Assembly: GCA_038380435.1 (NCBI GenBank)
Contig: JAWZYU010000005.1
Coordinates: forward strand, 39,206,001 to 39,270,000
Length of the DNA: 64,000 nt
Reading direction: 5' to 3'
From: Ryuthela nishihirai
Taxonomy: Eukaryota > Arthropoda > Arachnida > Araneae > Heptathelidae
The position numbers and the translations under genes were made by a program. Below the pieces are notes generated by a model. It did no database searches and had not been told where the DNA came from. It saw only the letters and a program-made list of their open reading frames with translations. Positions within the stretch are counted from its first letter, which is position 1. The number at the start of each line of letters is the position of its first letter. This document shows positions 33,736-44,552 of the stretch, in pieces.

Positions 33736-34217
33736 TTATGTTCAAAACTATTTGAGGTACACTTTCAATTAAAATATTACTTTCTTGAATATTATATTAT
33801 TTTCCTATATTGGTTCTTGAAACACAATTATTTTTCAGATGCTCTGTATATCTAAGATTGATATAAAAAACATTTCACCCAAATATCCAATCAATGAAAT
33901 CAAGCTTTAATAATTTTAGGGTAATATTTATGGGAATTAAAAATTTCACTGTTTTAATATTTAGTGAAATTTGGATTAAAGAATTTGAAACTGGTGGATA
34001 TTTACTACAAAACTGTGATGTGTTTTTTCAATCATGGGCTTTCAACAAATTGGGTAGAGAACTGATGTACACTGAAGAGCCAAAACATCATCACCAGCGC
34101 ATCTTTATGCAAATCAAAGCAACTGCAGGTAAACGACGGCACATGTGAAGGTCAATGAAATAATATAAATAACACCTGATACTGAGTTCTGTTAATCAGT
34201 GTTATTCTTGTTCTTCA
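33736..34217. other. Unrecognised sequence
   Basis: AT-rich; the 84-codon frame at 33894-34148 has no recognised similarity and no sign of being a gene. Confidence 0.35.
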
Positions 34218-34860
34218 GATGGGAAAGGCAGTAGACTTGAGTAAGTTGACAAAAGCTAAATTGTAATGGCCAGACGATTGGGTCAGAGCATTTCCGAGAC
34301 AGCAAGGCTTGTGGGGTGCTCACAGTCAGCTGTGGTTAGTACCTTCAAAAGGTGGTCTGAGGAGGGAAAAACCATGAACCACCAACAAAGTGTGGGCCAA
34401 CCATGGTGCAACGATCCTAGAGGTGAGTGAAGGCTATCCTGCATGGTATGAGACAACAGAAGGGATACTGTGGTGCAACTCGCCCGTAATTTGAACGTTG
34501 GTGATGGGAGTAATGTATCACAACACACAGTACATTGAACCCTGCTGAAAATGGGGCTGCGTAGCTGCAGGCTGTTCCAAGTGCCCATGCTAACCTCAGT
34601 TCACCGTCGAAAGCACCTACATTGGGCACACGAGTATCAAAACTGGATCTTGAACGATTGTAAGAAAGTCGTCTGGTCCGATGAATCTCTTTTTCTCTTG
34701 CATGTGGATGGTCAGATATGTGTACATCATTTATCTGGGGAAGTGTTGGCACCAGGATATACCGTGGGACGAAAACAAGCCAGTGGTGGAAGAGTAGAGC
34801 TTTGGGCAACACTTTTGCTGGGAAACTCTGGGTCCAGTCATTTAAGTATGATTGAATGAT
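34218..34860 (+). pseudogene. Tc1-type transposase, N-terminal two-thirds
   Basis: From about 34265 the reading ARRLGQSISETARLVGCSQS gives the Tc1 helix-turn-helix, then SAVVSTFKRWSEEGKT. A frameshift near 34430 leads to VSQHTVHxTLLKMGLRS-type sequence and, in the 34551 frame, VPMLTSVHRRKHLHWAHEYQ and VVWSDESLFLL, which holds the first catalytic Asp. GRKQASGGRVELWATLLLGN follows. The remaining C-terminal part is absent here. Terminal repeats were not found. Dead Tc1 relative, TA-target cut-and-paste type. Confidence 0.8.
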
Positions 34861-35265
34861 GCCATCCGATGTTCCACTATACAGGACAGTACTACATCTT
34901 ATGGATGGAACCAAAAGCCACCTTTGTGTGCTGGCTGAGACCTTACAGAACACTTACATTACGGCTGTGCATCAACAGAGAGAGTAGTAAATTGTAGTAA
35001 ATTGAATGGCAGCACCCGATGTTCCGCTATACCAATCACCTAGATTATCATAATATTATCGAAACTGTTGGTTCATTCATATCTCTGATTTTGGACCTTT
35101 CGAATTTTGAACAGTGCCAATGATTTATTGCCAATATGGTTAGGCAGCATTATGGTCTAAGTTTTACTGCAAATCTGTACATGAATTGTGCAGAGAGTCT
35201 TCCAGTAATTTAAGGGGTCAATTCAAGCTCTATTATTTTTAAAAACATGATATTTGCTAGTTAAA
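34857..35265. repeat. Dispersed repeat (copy 1)
   Basis: Parallels 59195-59570: shared phrases include tatacaggacagtactac, gccaatgatttattgccaat and atatggttaggcagcattat. Identity unknown. At both places it follows a Tc1-like or degraded sequence with a '...tatgattgaatgatgcc' lead-in, so it could be a derivative of a Tc1 interior. Confidence 0.55.
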
Positions 35266-35339
35266 TAATTAATATAGCTAAAGCTTACCATGATAGGTTA
35301 CTTAGTCATTACGACAGTCAAGGTTTGCTTACTACTGAA

Positions 35340-37690
35340 GTTGAGGATGAATGGGACCACTTTAAACAGGCTTTTTTGGAAACTAACAGTACTCTTTTAC
35401 GAAAAAAGGTGCAGAGGAGGCACAATTATTTGAGTGATAAGGAGCTTATTTCAGAAAGAAAGAACTGCAGGAATGTCCTTAATTAATACCCTACTAGTCC
35501 TAACAGAAAGCATTACAGACAGCTTAATAAACGTGTAAAGGATCAGTTAGCTGCTGATAAGAATCTTTGGCTTGATGGTTTGGCTGACAAAGCCGAGGAA
35601 GCAGTTAGACAGCACAACAGCAGAGAGCTGTACCAGATAGTTAATGTTTTATGTGGAAGAAAACGGACAGGCATACAAGGATTGAAGTATAAAGAAGGTA
35701 AGGTTATAGAAGGTGAGGATTCTGTCATGGCTAGGTGGGCTGAGCATTTCAGTGATGTTCTAAACAATGTAGTTAGTTCTACTCCCATTGTTTGCAATGA
35801 TGATAGATGCATTGGTGGCTTTAATGTTGGCCCTATAACACAATCTGAAGTTATTTTGGCTATTTCTAAACTTAAACTTCATAAATCCCCAGGGGTAGAT
35901 GAAATTACAGAAATGCTTAGAGTTGGAAATGTTTCGGTTACCACTTGGATGACTGAAATTTTGAATATCTTTTATGATAAAGGCATGGTTCCTAAGGATT
36001 TAACCACAGCTATTATTATCCCTATTTTCAAAAAAGGTGATTGCAGTTCTTGTGATAACTATAGGGATATCAGCCTACTCTCTGTTCCAGGGAAAGTTCC
36101 TTACATGATTGTGTATAATAGAATTAAGAATCTGGTTGACAGGCAATTGTGTGATTAGCAATGTGGATTCAGAAGTGGTAGGGAATGTGTGGATCAGATA
36201 TTTTCACTTAGGCAGATTCTTGAGAAATGTTTAGAATTTCAGAAACCTTTGGTTGCTAGCTTTGTTGATTTCAAAAAGGCTTTCGACTCTGTTGGTCATC
36301 ATAATTTGTGGTTAACTGTGAGATCATATGGTATACCAAACAAGTTAGTTAACATAATGAAAGCTCTCTATAATAACACTGAGTCATGTGTGAGAGTTGA
36401 TAAGGCTGGTAGCAATTGGTTTAGCATTACTTCTGATATTTGAGAAGGGTGCATTTTGTCTCCTTTTCTCTTTAGTTTGGTTATTGATTATGTTATGCGA
36501 AATTCACTACAATTGAAAGATTTTGGCATTAAATGGCCTGGAGATAAGAAAATTTCTGATTTAGATCATGCTGGTGATTTAGCCCTTTTAGCTTTGAGTT
36601 GGGTTGTTTTACCACTGAGCGGCACTTTTTTGCACACAATGGCTAAATGGGGGAGGGGACCAACTGGAACAGCTGTTTGGAGACAGATGGTAGCCTCCGG
36701 TCAAGGCCATCCAGTGTGTTCTTTAACGTGCGCAGGATATGGCTCTCCCACATATGGGGCCATTGCTTAACGTCCCATCCGATGGACAGCAGTCTTTACA
36801 AGCCCATCGGTGTCCCCTACTGATCATGTGCAGGGTGGGGAGTTTTGTGGAGATAAATCTCAACACTGACCCAGCTGGGACTCGAACCTGGGAACTGCAG
36901 ATTACAAACCTGGCACGCTACGGACTGAGCCACCCCCGCCCCAGCCCTTTTGGCAAACGATGTTGATGAGATGAACTCTCGTTTGAGCTGTTGATGAAAC
37001 TGGTAGTAGAGTAGGTTAGATTATAAACAGAGAGTAAACTAAAGTGATGAAAATTGATCAGGCAGGCTGTGATTCAGTTGATCTGAATAGTTGCAGTTTT
37101 CAGCAAGTGTCAAAGTTTAATTATCTTGGGTTATCTTACATAACAGATACTGGTGAGTTCGGCATGATATTAACAGATGAATACGAATTGCTGCCAGGAC
37201 GTTTAAGAATCTATGGAGAAATAGGCGTATACACCTAATGACTAAAATTAGACTCTAAAATAGTTTGGTTCTCTCTAGTGTTAGTTATGGTAGTGAAACT
37301 TGGACACTTTGTAAACAAAGATAACAGGAAACTAGATGCTTTTGATTCTAGATGCCTACGCAGTATCCTGGGCATTAGATGGTTTAACTTTGCAACTAAT
37401 GATCAGATTAGGCAAAGGAGTTAGCAACCTCCTTTAAGCAGCATATTGTGCAGAGAGAAACTCCGCCGGTTTGGCCATGTTGCCCATATGGATAATTATA
37501 GATTGGCAAATAGGGTTATGAACAGTGTGCATAAAGGCCTCAGAAAGAGGAGGAGACCTAGGATGCAGTGGGCAGATAGTGTCAAACAGGACCTTGTTAG
37601 AATTGGTGTGCAAAGAAGAGATGCAGCAGATGTAGCTCAGGACAGATATGCTTGGAGAATTAGACTGCAAGGTGTGGTTGGACCTCTGTA
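35340..37690 (+). pseudogene. RTE-like LINE reverse transcriptase, copy D
   Basis: The longest frame is 35580-36158 (192 codons): MARWAEHFSDVLNNVVSSTP, KLKLHKSPGVDEITEML, then KDLTTAIIIPIFKKGDCSSC (RT fingers) and ISLLSVPGKV. The frame from 36189 has VASFVDFKKAFDSVGHHNLW, RT motif A with its catalytic Asp. The GVRQG motif is broken by a stop at 36441. The YADD box reads HAGD just before the SINE. The C-terminal domain, 37446-37691, has KLRRFGHVAHMDNYRLANRV and a GRPRMQW-like motif. Inactive. Confidence 0.85.
36590..36942 (-). mobile_element. SINE1 in LINE copy D
   Basis: Flanked by agccctttt at 36581-36589 and 36943-36951. Other LINE copies have a single agcccttttggc at this site, which proves the insertion. 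Minus orientation; the head retains the B box (GGTTCGAGTCC). The tail is short. Confidence 0.9.
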
Positions 37691-37712
37691 GCATATGGCT
37701 GCTTGAGGATGA

Positions 37713-38030
37713 TGGTCCATGATCTCATGACTAGCACACCAGCAGCTGCTACTACAGATGAACTTTGGCTACGTATCGAAACTGCATAGACTGACATTCC
37801 CCAAACACGCATCCGACATCTCCTCCTCTCAATGCTGGACCATGTAGCAGCAGTTATTGCTGCTCACGGTGACTATACAAGATACTGATTTATTTGTTTT
37901 ACACAGGTCTAACTGAGTTGGATTTGTAATCATTTGATCCTTTTAACATAAGCTATATATTCACTAAATATGGCTTTGATATCTCTAGTCTTTCCTGGTG
38001 TTGCACTTTTAATGACCAGCAGTGTATTTA
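37713..38030 (+). mobile_element. Tc1-type element, 3' end
   Basis: Coding from 37720: TDELWLRIETA, RIRHLLLSMLDHVAAVIAAH and a final GDYTRY, the usual Tc1 transposase C-terminus (37780-37887). A terminal repeat lies at 37992-38030, whose complement, tacactgctggtcattaaaa, is a typical Tc1-family end. The rest of the element is missing; LINE copy D is immediately to the left and may have been inserted into it. Confidence 0.75.
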
Positions 38031-38579
38031 ACAACAGATGTTATCACACACCACACTTTCAAAACATTTTCCCCCCATATTGTTGAAAACTTCAAAAATC
38101 CTTACATAAAATTCAAATATTGCATTTATATTGCGAGCAACTTGTTATAACAGTTGTGATTTAACTTTTTGAAGTAAATTTTCAAAATTAGTAAAAGTTT
38201 CACTTAAACATTTGAGCTTCCATAACTCTTTAAATATTAATGTTACAGAAAATAGAGATTTAGACCGCTAAAACTGAGATCTTCAATTTAGGTCAAGTAT
38301 TTTTTTTTCACCGTAAAAAGCTTATTTTCAAAGTTAGGTAGATTTGAATGTGGCCATTTGTTCACTTAACATGAAAGTGTCCAAACATTTTTTGCAAAAT
38401 AGTGCCAAACTATTGGTTTTACTTGCCTATAAGTATCAACTTTCATAGGAATTTTGAAGCCTGCAATTTCAACAACAATTATCCAGTCATTTGTAACTTG
38501 TGAAGATTCCCAATTTGATCAACAAAAATTTTTTCTTCACTAATGATGTCTTCAACTGTATATATATTTTACACTTAGT
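38031..38579. other. Unrecognised sequence
   Basis: AT-rich. It probably includes the decayed pol-side continuation of the gypsy-like element on its right, but no motif was recognised. Confidence 0.35.
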
Positions 38580-39345
38580 CTTTATTTTTTTGACCAACAT
38601 ATCTCGACATGATTTAAACCTCTACATTTATTGCATTTCTTCCCATGAGCTTGAGAATTCTTAGTTTCGTATTTATAACCACACCTCTTACATGGTTGTT
38701 TCAAGATTTTGCAATCAAATTTTGAAATTTCATTTTCAGCTGACCTATTGACCTTTGTCCCCACACATCGATTTTTCTCGTTTTTGCTTTGTATCAACTG
38801 CTTTTCATCTTCCATTGCAATATTTGCATAAGTGTTTTTTCCGCTGACTGACAAATTTGAACAGCCAGATCAAGAGTTAAATTTTCTTCTCTTAGAAGCC
38901 TTTCTTTAGTTTTTACACTTGAAATTCCAATTACTAACTGTTCTCTGATCATTGAGGTAGTTATATTTATAAAATTACATGTAGGGGCTTTATTTTCCAA
39001 GTGCACATGTACTGCTCAACAGTTTCATCATCTTGCTGCATTCTACTTCTGAATACATATCTTTCATAAGTTTTGTTTGTATGTGGCATACAGTATTGTT
39101 TAAATTTTTAAGAACATTTTCATATTTTCTTACTTCCTTAAGTCCAGAGGTAAAGCTATTGCACTCATCAAGCACTTCTTTTCCCGCAACAGGAAGGAAT
39201 AATACCATTTTCACATTCTCAGTATGATTCACATGTGAAGTTGCAACACAAAATATTTTGAAAGCTTGCTTGAACTTCTTGAAGTTCTCTGCAATGTTAC
39301 CAGAAAGTCTTAAATGCCCTTGGGGTTTTAAACCTTCCATTTCTT
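38580..39345 (-). pseudogene. Gypsy-like retrotransposon gag (second LTR family)
   Basis: Start at 39340: MEGLKPQGHLRLSGNIAENF, the common N-terminus of a widespread animal Ty3/gypsy gag, followed by a capsid segment (FKQAFKIFCVATSHV). A frame change near 39000 leads to REENLTLDLAVQICQSAE, and another near 38800 to a zinc-knuckle-like segment (CKRCGYKY, CNKCRGLNHVEICW, 38590-38690). Normal length for this gag is reached but in three frames. No protease or RT follows in the window, so it is truncated. Different from the gag at 26886. Confidence 0.78.
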
Positions 39346-39356
39346 ATTGAAATCAC

Positions 39357-39374
39357 ATTTTATTTCTGACACCA
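39357..39374 (-). other. Probable primer-binding site of the gypsy-like element
   Basis: Minus strand TGGTGTCAGAAATAAAAT, 17 bp upstream of the gag start, in the position and with the TGGTGTCAG form common in this group of elements. The LTR would end at 39375 with ...gatacA; its remains (with an aataaa signal) occupy about 39375-39480 and are cut short by the next element. Confidence 0.5.
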
Positions 39375-39480
39375 TGTATCCTCATGGAAGCCATTTATTT
39401 TATCAACAACCGTTGCCATTCTTCAGTTACAAACTATAATTACTATAATGGTTATTCATAACACATATCAATAAAGTCCT

Positions 39481-39835
39481 AGGAGGTAAAGCTCACCAGC
39501 TGACTGATCCTGAGGGGGCCATGTCAGGACTCCCTGATTACCTGAAGCAGAGTCCAAAGTAGTGTGTAGCAGTGGTTCTCAAAATCGCTGCACAGCCGCG
39601 ATGAACAGTTCCCCAATGGCAAGATTCCCCACTAGTCATAAGATGAGAAGAGCAGAGGAGGATCCCTGACCAACTACCAGGATTCTCCTTTCTAGGGACA
39701 CAGGTATCCACACACAGCAAACACATGGGCATGAGTTCAGGATCCTGTAATGGTTTCTGAACAAGTGGAACCTTAAGAGGGTGGTACCCTCACCATGTAC
39801 AGGAGCTCACCCCACGGGGTGAAGCAGTAAAAAGC
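39481..39835 (-). mobile_element. I-like LINE 5' leader fragment
   Basis: Matches the 5' untranslated leader of the larger I-like LINE at about 56945-57290 (tgatcctgagggggc, gaagcagag, ccccaatggcaa). Only the leader is present. No open frame. Its adjacent right flank is unrelated. Confidence 0.7.
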
Positions 39836-39999
39836 AAGAAATTTTATTGATTGGACAAGCCCATTTAAAATCTTGGCCATTTTTGGCCAGTATGTGCTGA
39901 AATTAATATTGCCCGGAGGCAGGCTGAAAAAAAAACTGAAAGGGTTAATTGCTCAAATAAAATTGCATGAAAGGGTTAATGCTTGTCTGAAATTTAGCT

Positions 40000-40740
40000 C
40001 TAAGAAATCTTTCATTAATTAACTCATATCCTACAAGCGCATCACTAATGGTGTCTGCAGAAAAGAAAACCTACATCTTAGAGATGTTTCTTTATCTTCC
40101 CTCCCGGAAAAAAGAAATTTAAGGATATTTTTAAGTATCTGATGGACAAATTTATATCTGTCCATCTGATCTCTTGCAAGCCAAGAATATCTAAATTATG
40201 TCAGTCGAATTCTTATGTTAGGACATCAAGAGAATAATCTCTGTGCAGAGTAATCATATTCCAACTACCTGTGGCAAGAAAGAGTTAGTGGAATGTTTAA
40301 AGAAATTACGTTTATTGAGAGAGGAATTGCTGACAAATTCACACAGCCCCCTACTCACAGGCATGGGAGAAAAGGCCTGTTCCTCCACTACTAAATGCTG
40401 AAGCCATCTACACTGAAGATTTCCTTCAATGTAGGTTTGACAATGCCCATAGAAGCATGAGTTCAAGTACCTCCAATGGCCTCTGATCAGGATAATCCAC
40501 CAGCTGATAAAATGTATCCTGTGAATCTGTTCCCTTGGGGCTGTCAATCCACAAACATATAACACATGAGAAATTTTCCCACAACAAAGACTGCCAGTGC
40601 AGAAAATTCAGGATCCATAATCAAGCTCAGAGCCATTATTCCATTCTGGGTTGGTGTATATGGTCAGCACCAGGACCCTGTGTGGTTAACCCCTCCTCAG
40701 TAGGGTAGAAGAAAAAACAGTAGCCATAGGAGTCTAAGAT
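40000..40740 (-). mobile_element. RTE-like LINE fragment (copy E)
   Basis: The 5' leader (40740-40300) plus the beginning of the endonuclease (40300-40000), the latter decayed. Homologous to 41790-42560 of copy F. It is followed at 40745 by the RT part of another copy, so the boundary is a junction of two copies. Confidence 0.75.
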
Positions 40741-40744
40741 CAGT

Positions 40745-42692
40745 AGTCACACTGTCTGGCACATGATTCAGTGTTATATACAGAGTTTTCATTATGTTAA
40801 TTAGCTTCTCCATAGTAATTTCATCTACCCCTGGGGATTTATGTAGTTTAAGATTAGAAATAGCCAAAATAACTTCAGATTGTGTTATTGGGCCAACATT
40901 AAAGCCAGTAATGCATCTATCATCATTACAACAAATGAGAGTAGAACTAACCACATTGTTTAGAACATCACTGAAATGCTCAGCCCACCTAGCCATGCCA
41001 GAATCCTCACCTTCTATAACCTTATCATGTTTATTCTTCAATCCCAGTATACTTGTCCTTATTTACCACACAAAAAATTAACTATCTCTTACAGTCTCTG
41101 CTGTTGTGCTAACTGCTTCCTTGGCCAGTCAAGCCATCTAACCAAAGACCCTTATCAGCTGCTAAGTGATCCTTTACATGTTTATAAATTAATAAATATT
41201 TTGCGGAAAATTTTTTTGCCGACATATGGGATACGAACCCGCCTCTCTCCAGAAACATGCCAGAGTATTCTCCCAGTTGAACTAATGCCAGCTCATCATT
41301 TTTCGGCTAATTTTAGGATTTAACTCTATCACTGAGGTCCCGTACATCAGAGAAAAGTTTTTCCACAAAATATATATTGATTTATCAATGCCAAAAGAGC
41401 AGCAGGTAACGCTGTGATTATCATCTATGTTTACATGTTTATTAAACTCTTTGCAATGCTTTCTGTTAGGACTAGTAGGGTATTCATGAAGAACATTTTT
41501 GTAGTTCCTTCTTTCCAAAATACGTTCAAGTGCCTTATCACTCAAATAATTTTGCCTCCTCTGCTCCCTTTTACCTAAAATATCACTGTTAGTGTGTACT
41601 TATGTATGTCACGGTGTTCGTAATAATCATCAGTTATTCCAAAACCACTGAGTTTATTTACCTGTAGGAGATGTTGCCCATTGCCATTAAAGCTACCAAT
41701 ACCAAAATGGCCTATCACCCTTCCCAACAGCAGGTAACATTCAAGTCTTTAATGTTGGTCAGACATTTTGCTGTAAGAAACCTTTCATTAATGCACTCAT
41801 ATCCTAGAAGAGCATCACTAGCATGTCTGCTGAGAAGCAGACCAATGTCTTGGTGATGCTTGTTATCTTCCCTCCCTGAAAACAAAATTTTGAGATTATT
41901 TTTAAGAATCTGATCTTTATCTGTCCATTTGGTCTCTTGCAAACCGAGAATATCTAAATTATAATGGTGGAATTCTCGTGTGAGGACCTCAAGAGAATAA
42001 GCTCTGTGCAGAGTCCACACATTCTAACTACACATGAAAAGAAAATGGTTAGTGGAAAGTTAAAGAAACTATGTTTATTGAGAGAGGGAATGCCGACAAT
42101 ATCAAACAGCCCCCTAATCACAGGCATGGGGCAAAGACCTTCTCCCCCACCACTAAAGTCTGAAGCCATCTACACTGGGAGACTTCCTACAATGTAGAAT
42201 TTGAAGATGCCTGTAGAAGCAAGAGTTCAGGTGACTGCTATGACCTCTGCTCAGAATTATCCACCAGCTGATGAAACATATGCTGTGAATCTATTCACAT
42301 TGGGCTGTCAATTCACAAACAGAAAACACAGCAGAAGATTTTCCCTCCACAGAAGCCCACCAGTGCAGCAAATTCAGGATCCGTAATCAAGATTAAAGCC
42401 TTATTTCTGTCCAGTCCAGTAGGTTTATATTGTCAGCACCAAGACCCTGTGTGGTTGACCACTCCTTAGCAGAGTAGAAAAAAAAAGAAAAGTAGCCATA
42501 GTTGTTCAGATCAGTAGGCCACACTAATATAGCAGCCCTCCCCTTCCGTTCACTTCCACAAGAGAATACCTCTTTTGAAGTGTACTAATGGCGTGCACCA
42601 TGAGAAGGCAGGGTTGGACATTAGGTGCTAGGCCTGGCTAGTTCTATGCATCATCACAGGGAATTGGTGCATAGCTATCTTTCGAGTGACTA
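40745..42692 (-). mobile_element. RTE-like LINE copy F, leader to RT N-terminus
   Basis: Minus order: leader (42692-42030), endonuclease N-terminal part (42020-41715), linker (41600-41443), TIR/tRNA element (41429-41186), RT N-terminal part (41170-40780). It retains the most complete leader. The endonuclease frame holds DILGLQETKW, the conserved QE segment with a catalytic Glu. The RT has MARWAEHFSDVLNNVVSSTL and KLHKSPGVDEITMEKL. It is broken by stops and lacks RT motifs A to E. Confidence 0.85.
41186..41429 (-). mobile_element. TIR element with tRNA-like promoter and 13-bp TSD
   Basis: Interrupts LINE copy F; tttacatgtttat is found at 41173-41185 and 41430-41442, once only in other LINE copies. 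The ends form an inverted repeat (aaattaataaatattttgcg against its complement at 41410-41429). On the minus strand the interior has an A box (TAGTTCAACTGG) and a B box (GGTTCGTATCC). A 13-bp duplication is longer than known DNA transposases make, so insertion by LINE machinery is more likely despite the inverted ends. Confidence 0.8.
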
Positions 42693-43808
42693 TCTAGCTA
42701 CCATTTTCTGGTGAAATCCATGTATGCTTATATATGTCATGGTATTTGTAATAAGTGTTAGTTATTCTCAAACCATTAAGTTTACTTACCTATAGGAGAC
42801 ACTGCACATTGCCATTGTAGCTACCAATACCAAATGGGCCTATCACCCCTCCCCAAAGGTCAAACTCAGTGCCAACTTTGGCATTGAAGTCGCATAGAAC
42901 AAGGGAAATATAACCTTTCTTCACAGAATTCAAAATTTCCTGCAGTTATCCATAAAAACCTATCCTTTTCATCCTCAATGGGGGTATAACAGCAGATGGT
43001 GTTCAAGTCTTTTAATTGTTTGTCTGAAATTTTAATGCAAGACATTGAGTAATGCACTCATATTATAGAAAAGCATAGCTAGAGTGTCTGCTGAGACACC
43101 TGGACCTTCCTCAAAGTATCATCATTACCATCCTCAAGTCCTGTTATCTTGTTTACAAATCATCCAAGTTTCACTACCATAACACCCTAAAGAGAACCAA
43201 ACTATTATACAATCTAATTTTAGTCTTTAGATGTAATGCCTATTTCTTCACACTCTCCATAATTTTAAAAAAGTCTTGGCAGCAATCCATATTCGTCTGT
43301 TAATCTCATGCTGCACATCACCAGTATCTGTTACATAACTCCCAAGATAATTAGACTTACAAAGAAACTGAAGCACCATCTGCCTGGCCAATTTTCATCA
43401 CTTCAGTTTTTTCTCTGTTTATCACCAAACCCACTGTATTACCAGTCTCATCAACAGCCCTAATGAATCAATTCATCTCATTCATCTCATCAACATCATT
43501 AGCCAACAATGCCAAATCATCTGCATAATCTAAATCAGAAATTTTGAAATCTCTAGAAGATTTAAGGCCAAAATCTTTTCCTTACAAAGAATTTTGCATT
43601 ACATAATCAATAATCAAACTAAAGAGGAAAGGAGACAAAATGCACCCTTGTCTAACTCCACTAACAATGCTAAACCAATCGCTGCAATACATACCACTCT
43701 CACACATGACTCAGTGTTATTACAGAGAGCTTTCATTATGTTATTTAATTTGTCCGGTATGCCATATAATTTCACAATCAACCAAAAATTATGATGATCA
43801 ACAGCGTT
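42693..43808 (-). mobile_element. RTE-like LINE copy G, internally deleted
   Basis: Minus order: RT palm (43808-43560, with YGIPDKLNNIMKALCNN), the active-site and downstream region (43560-43430; the box reads LDYADDLALL, intact), the C-terminal domain (43430-43100, partial), and then, out of order, endonuclease C-terminal sequence (43090-42730). The endonuclease lies 3' of the RT, so this is a join of two copies. It is the only RTE-like copy in the window with both box aspartates. Confidence 0.8.
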
Positions 43809-43810
43809 GT

Positions 43811-44180
43811 AGTGTGCCAGGCTCGTAATCTGTAGTTCCCATGTTCGAGTCCCAGCTGGGTCAGTGTTGAGATTTATCTCCACAAAATTCCCCCCCCTGC
43901 CCATAGTCAGTAGGGGACATCGATGGGCTTCGAAAGTCCACCGTCCGTCGGATGGAACATTAAGCCGTGGCCCCATGTGCAGGAGAGCCATACCCTGTGC
44001 ACGTCAAAGAACATGCTGGATGGCATTGATGGGAGGCTACCATCTGTCTCCCAACAGCTGTTCCAGTGGGTCCCCTCCCCCAACCTTCTCTGAGCCTTCG
44101 GGGTCCATGTGACCTGCCCATTTAGCCCATGGTGTGCAAAAAAGTGCTGCTCAGAGGTAAAACAAACCAACACAACCCAT
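43811..44180 (+). mobile_element. SINE1, head-truncated
   Basis: Starts within the tRNA-like head (gtgccaggctcgtaatctgt), has the B box, body and tail (aacaaaccaacacaaccca). Missing about 35 bp of head including the A box. It sits at the junction between LINE copy G and the LINE ORF1 remnant. No duplication identified. Confidence 0.85.
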
Positions 44181-44552
44181 GGTGTTTGTGCTAAACAATT
44201 GTAAACAATTCTTCTCCCTAAGAATGCTCCTCTCCTTTTCATAAAAAGAAAAACAAACTCAAAGACTGCCAAACCTGCACTTAGAATAAACATGAATCAC
44301 TCAAAAAATGAAACATATGGAAATGAGATCTCCACCTCTTCGAAACATGCAGTGGAGCAAGACTTTACTTTGTGCCTGGATAGCATTATCTCACAACAAT
44401 TAAAATCATGTGACTTACAGGAACTATAAACTGAAATTAAGAGATGAAAATGAAAGTGAGAATGTAGAGTTCTGCCTAAAATCTGTGACGAAAAATAAAT
44501 ATAATAAAAAATTCTGAAAAACAGCACACAGAATTGAATAACAAACTTACTC

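Larger units (their letters stand above)
35275..37712 (+). mobile_element. RTE-like LINE copy D, 5'-truncated, with SINE1 inside
   Basis: The only RTE-like copy on the plus strand. It starts in the linker between endonuclease and RT, continues through the RT and C-terminal domain and ends with tggctgcttgaggatgatg, the shared 3' end. A SINE1 with a 9-bp duplication splits the active-site region. 5' truncation is usual for target-primed retrotransposition. It abuts a Tc1 end at 37713. Confidence 0.88.

Noticed and set aside
34417..34953. 178-codon minus-strand frame
   Set aside because: Antisense of the Tc1 transposase, whose HTH and catalytic motifs are on plus.
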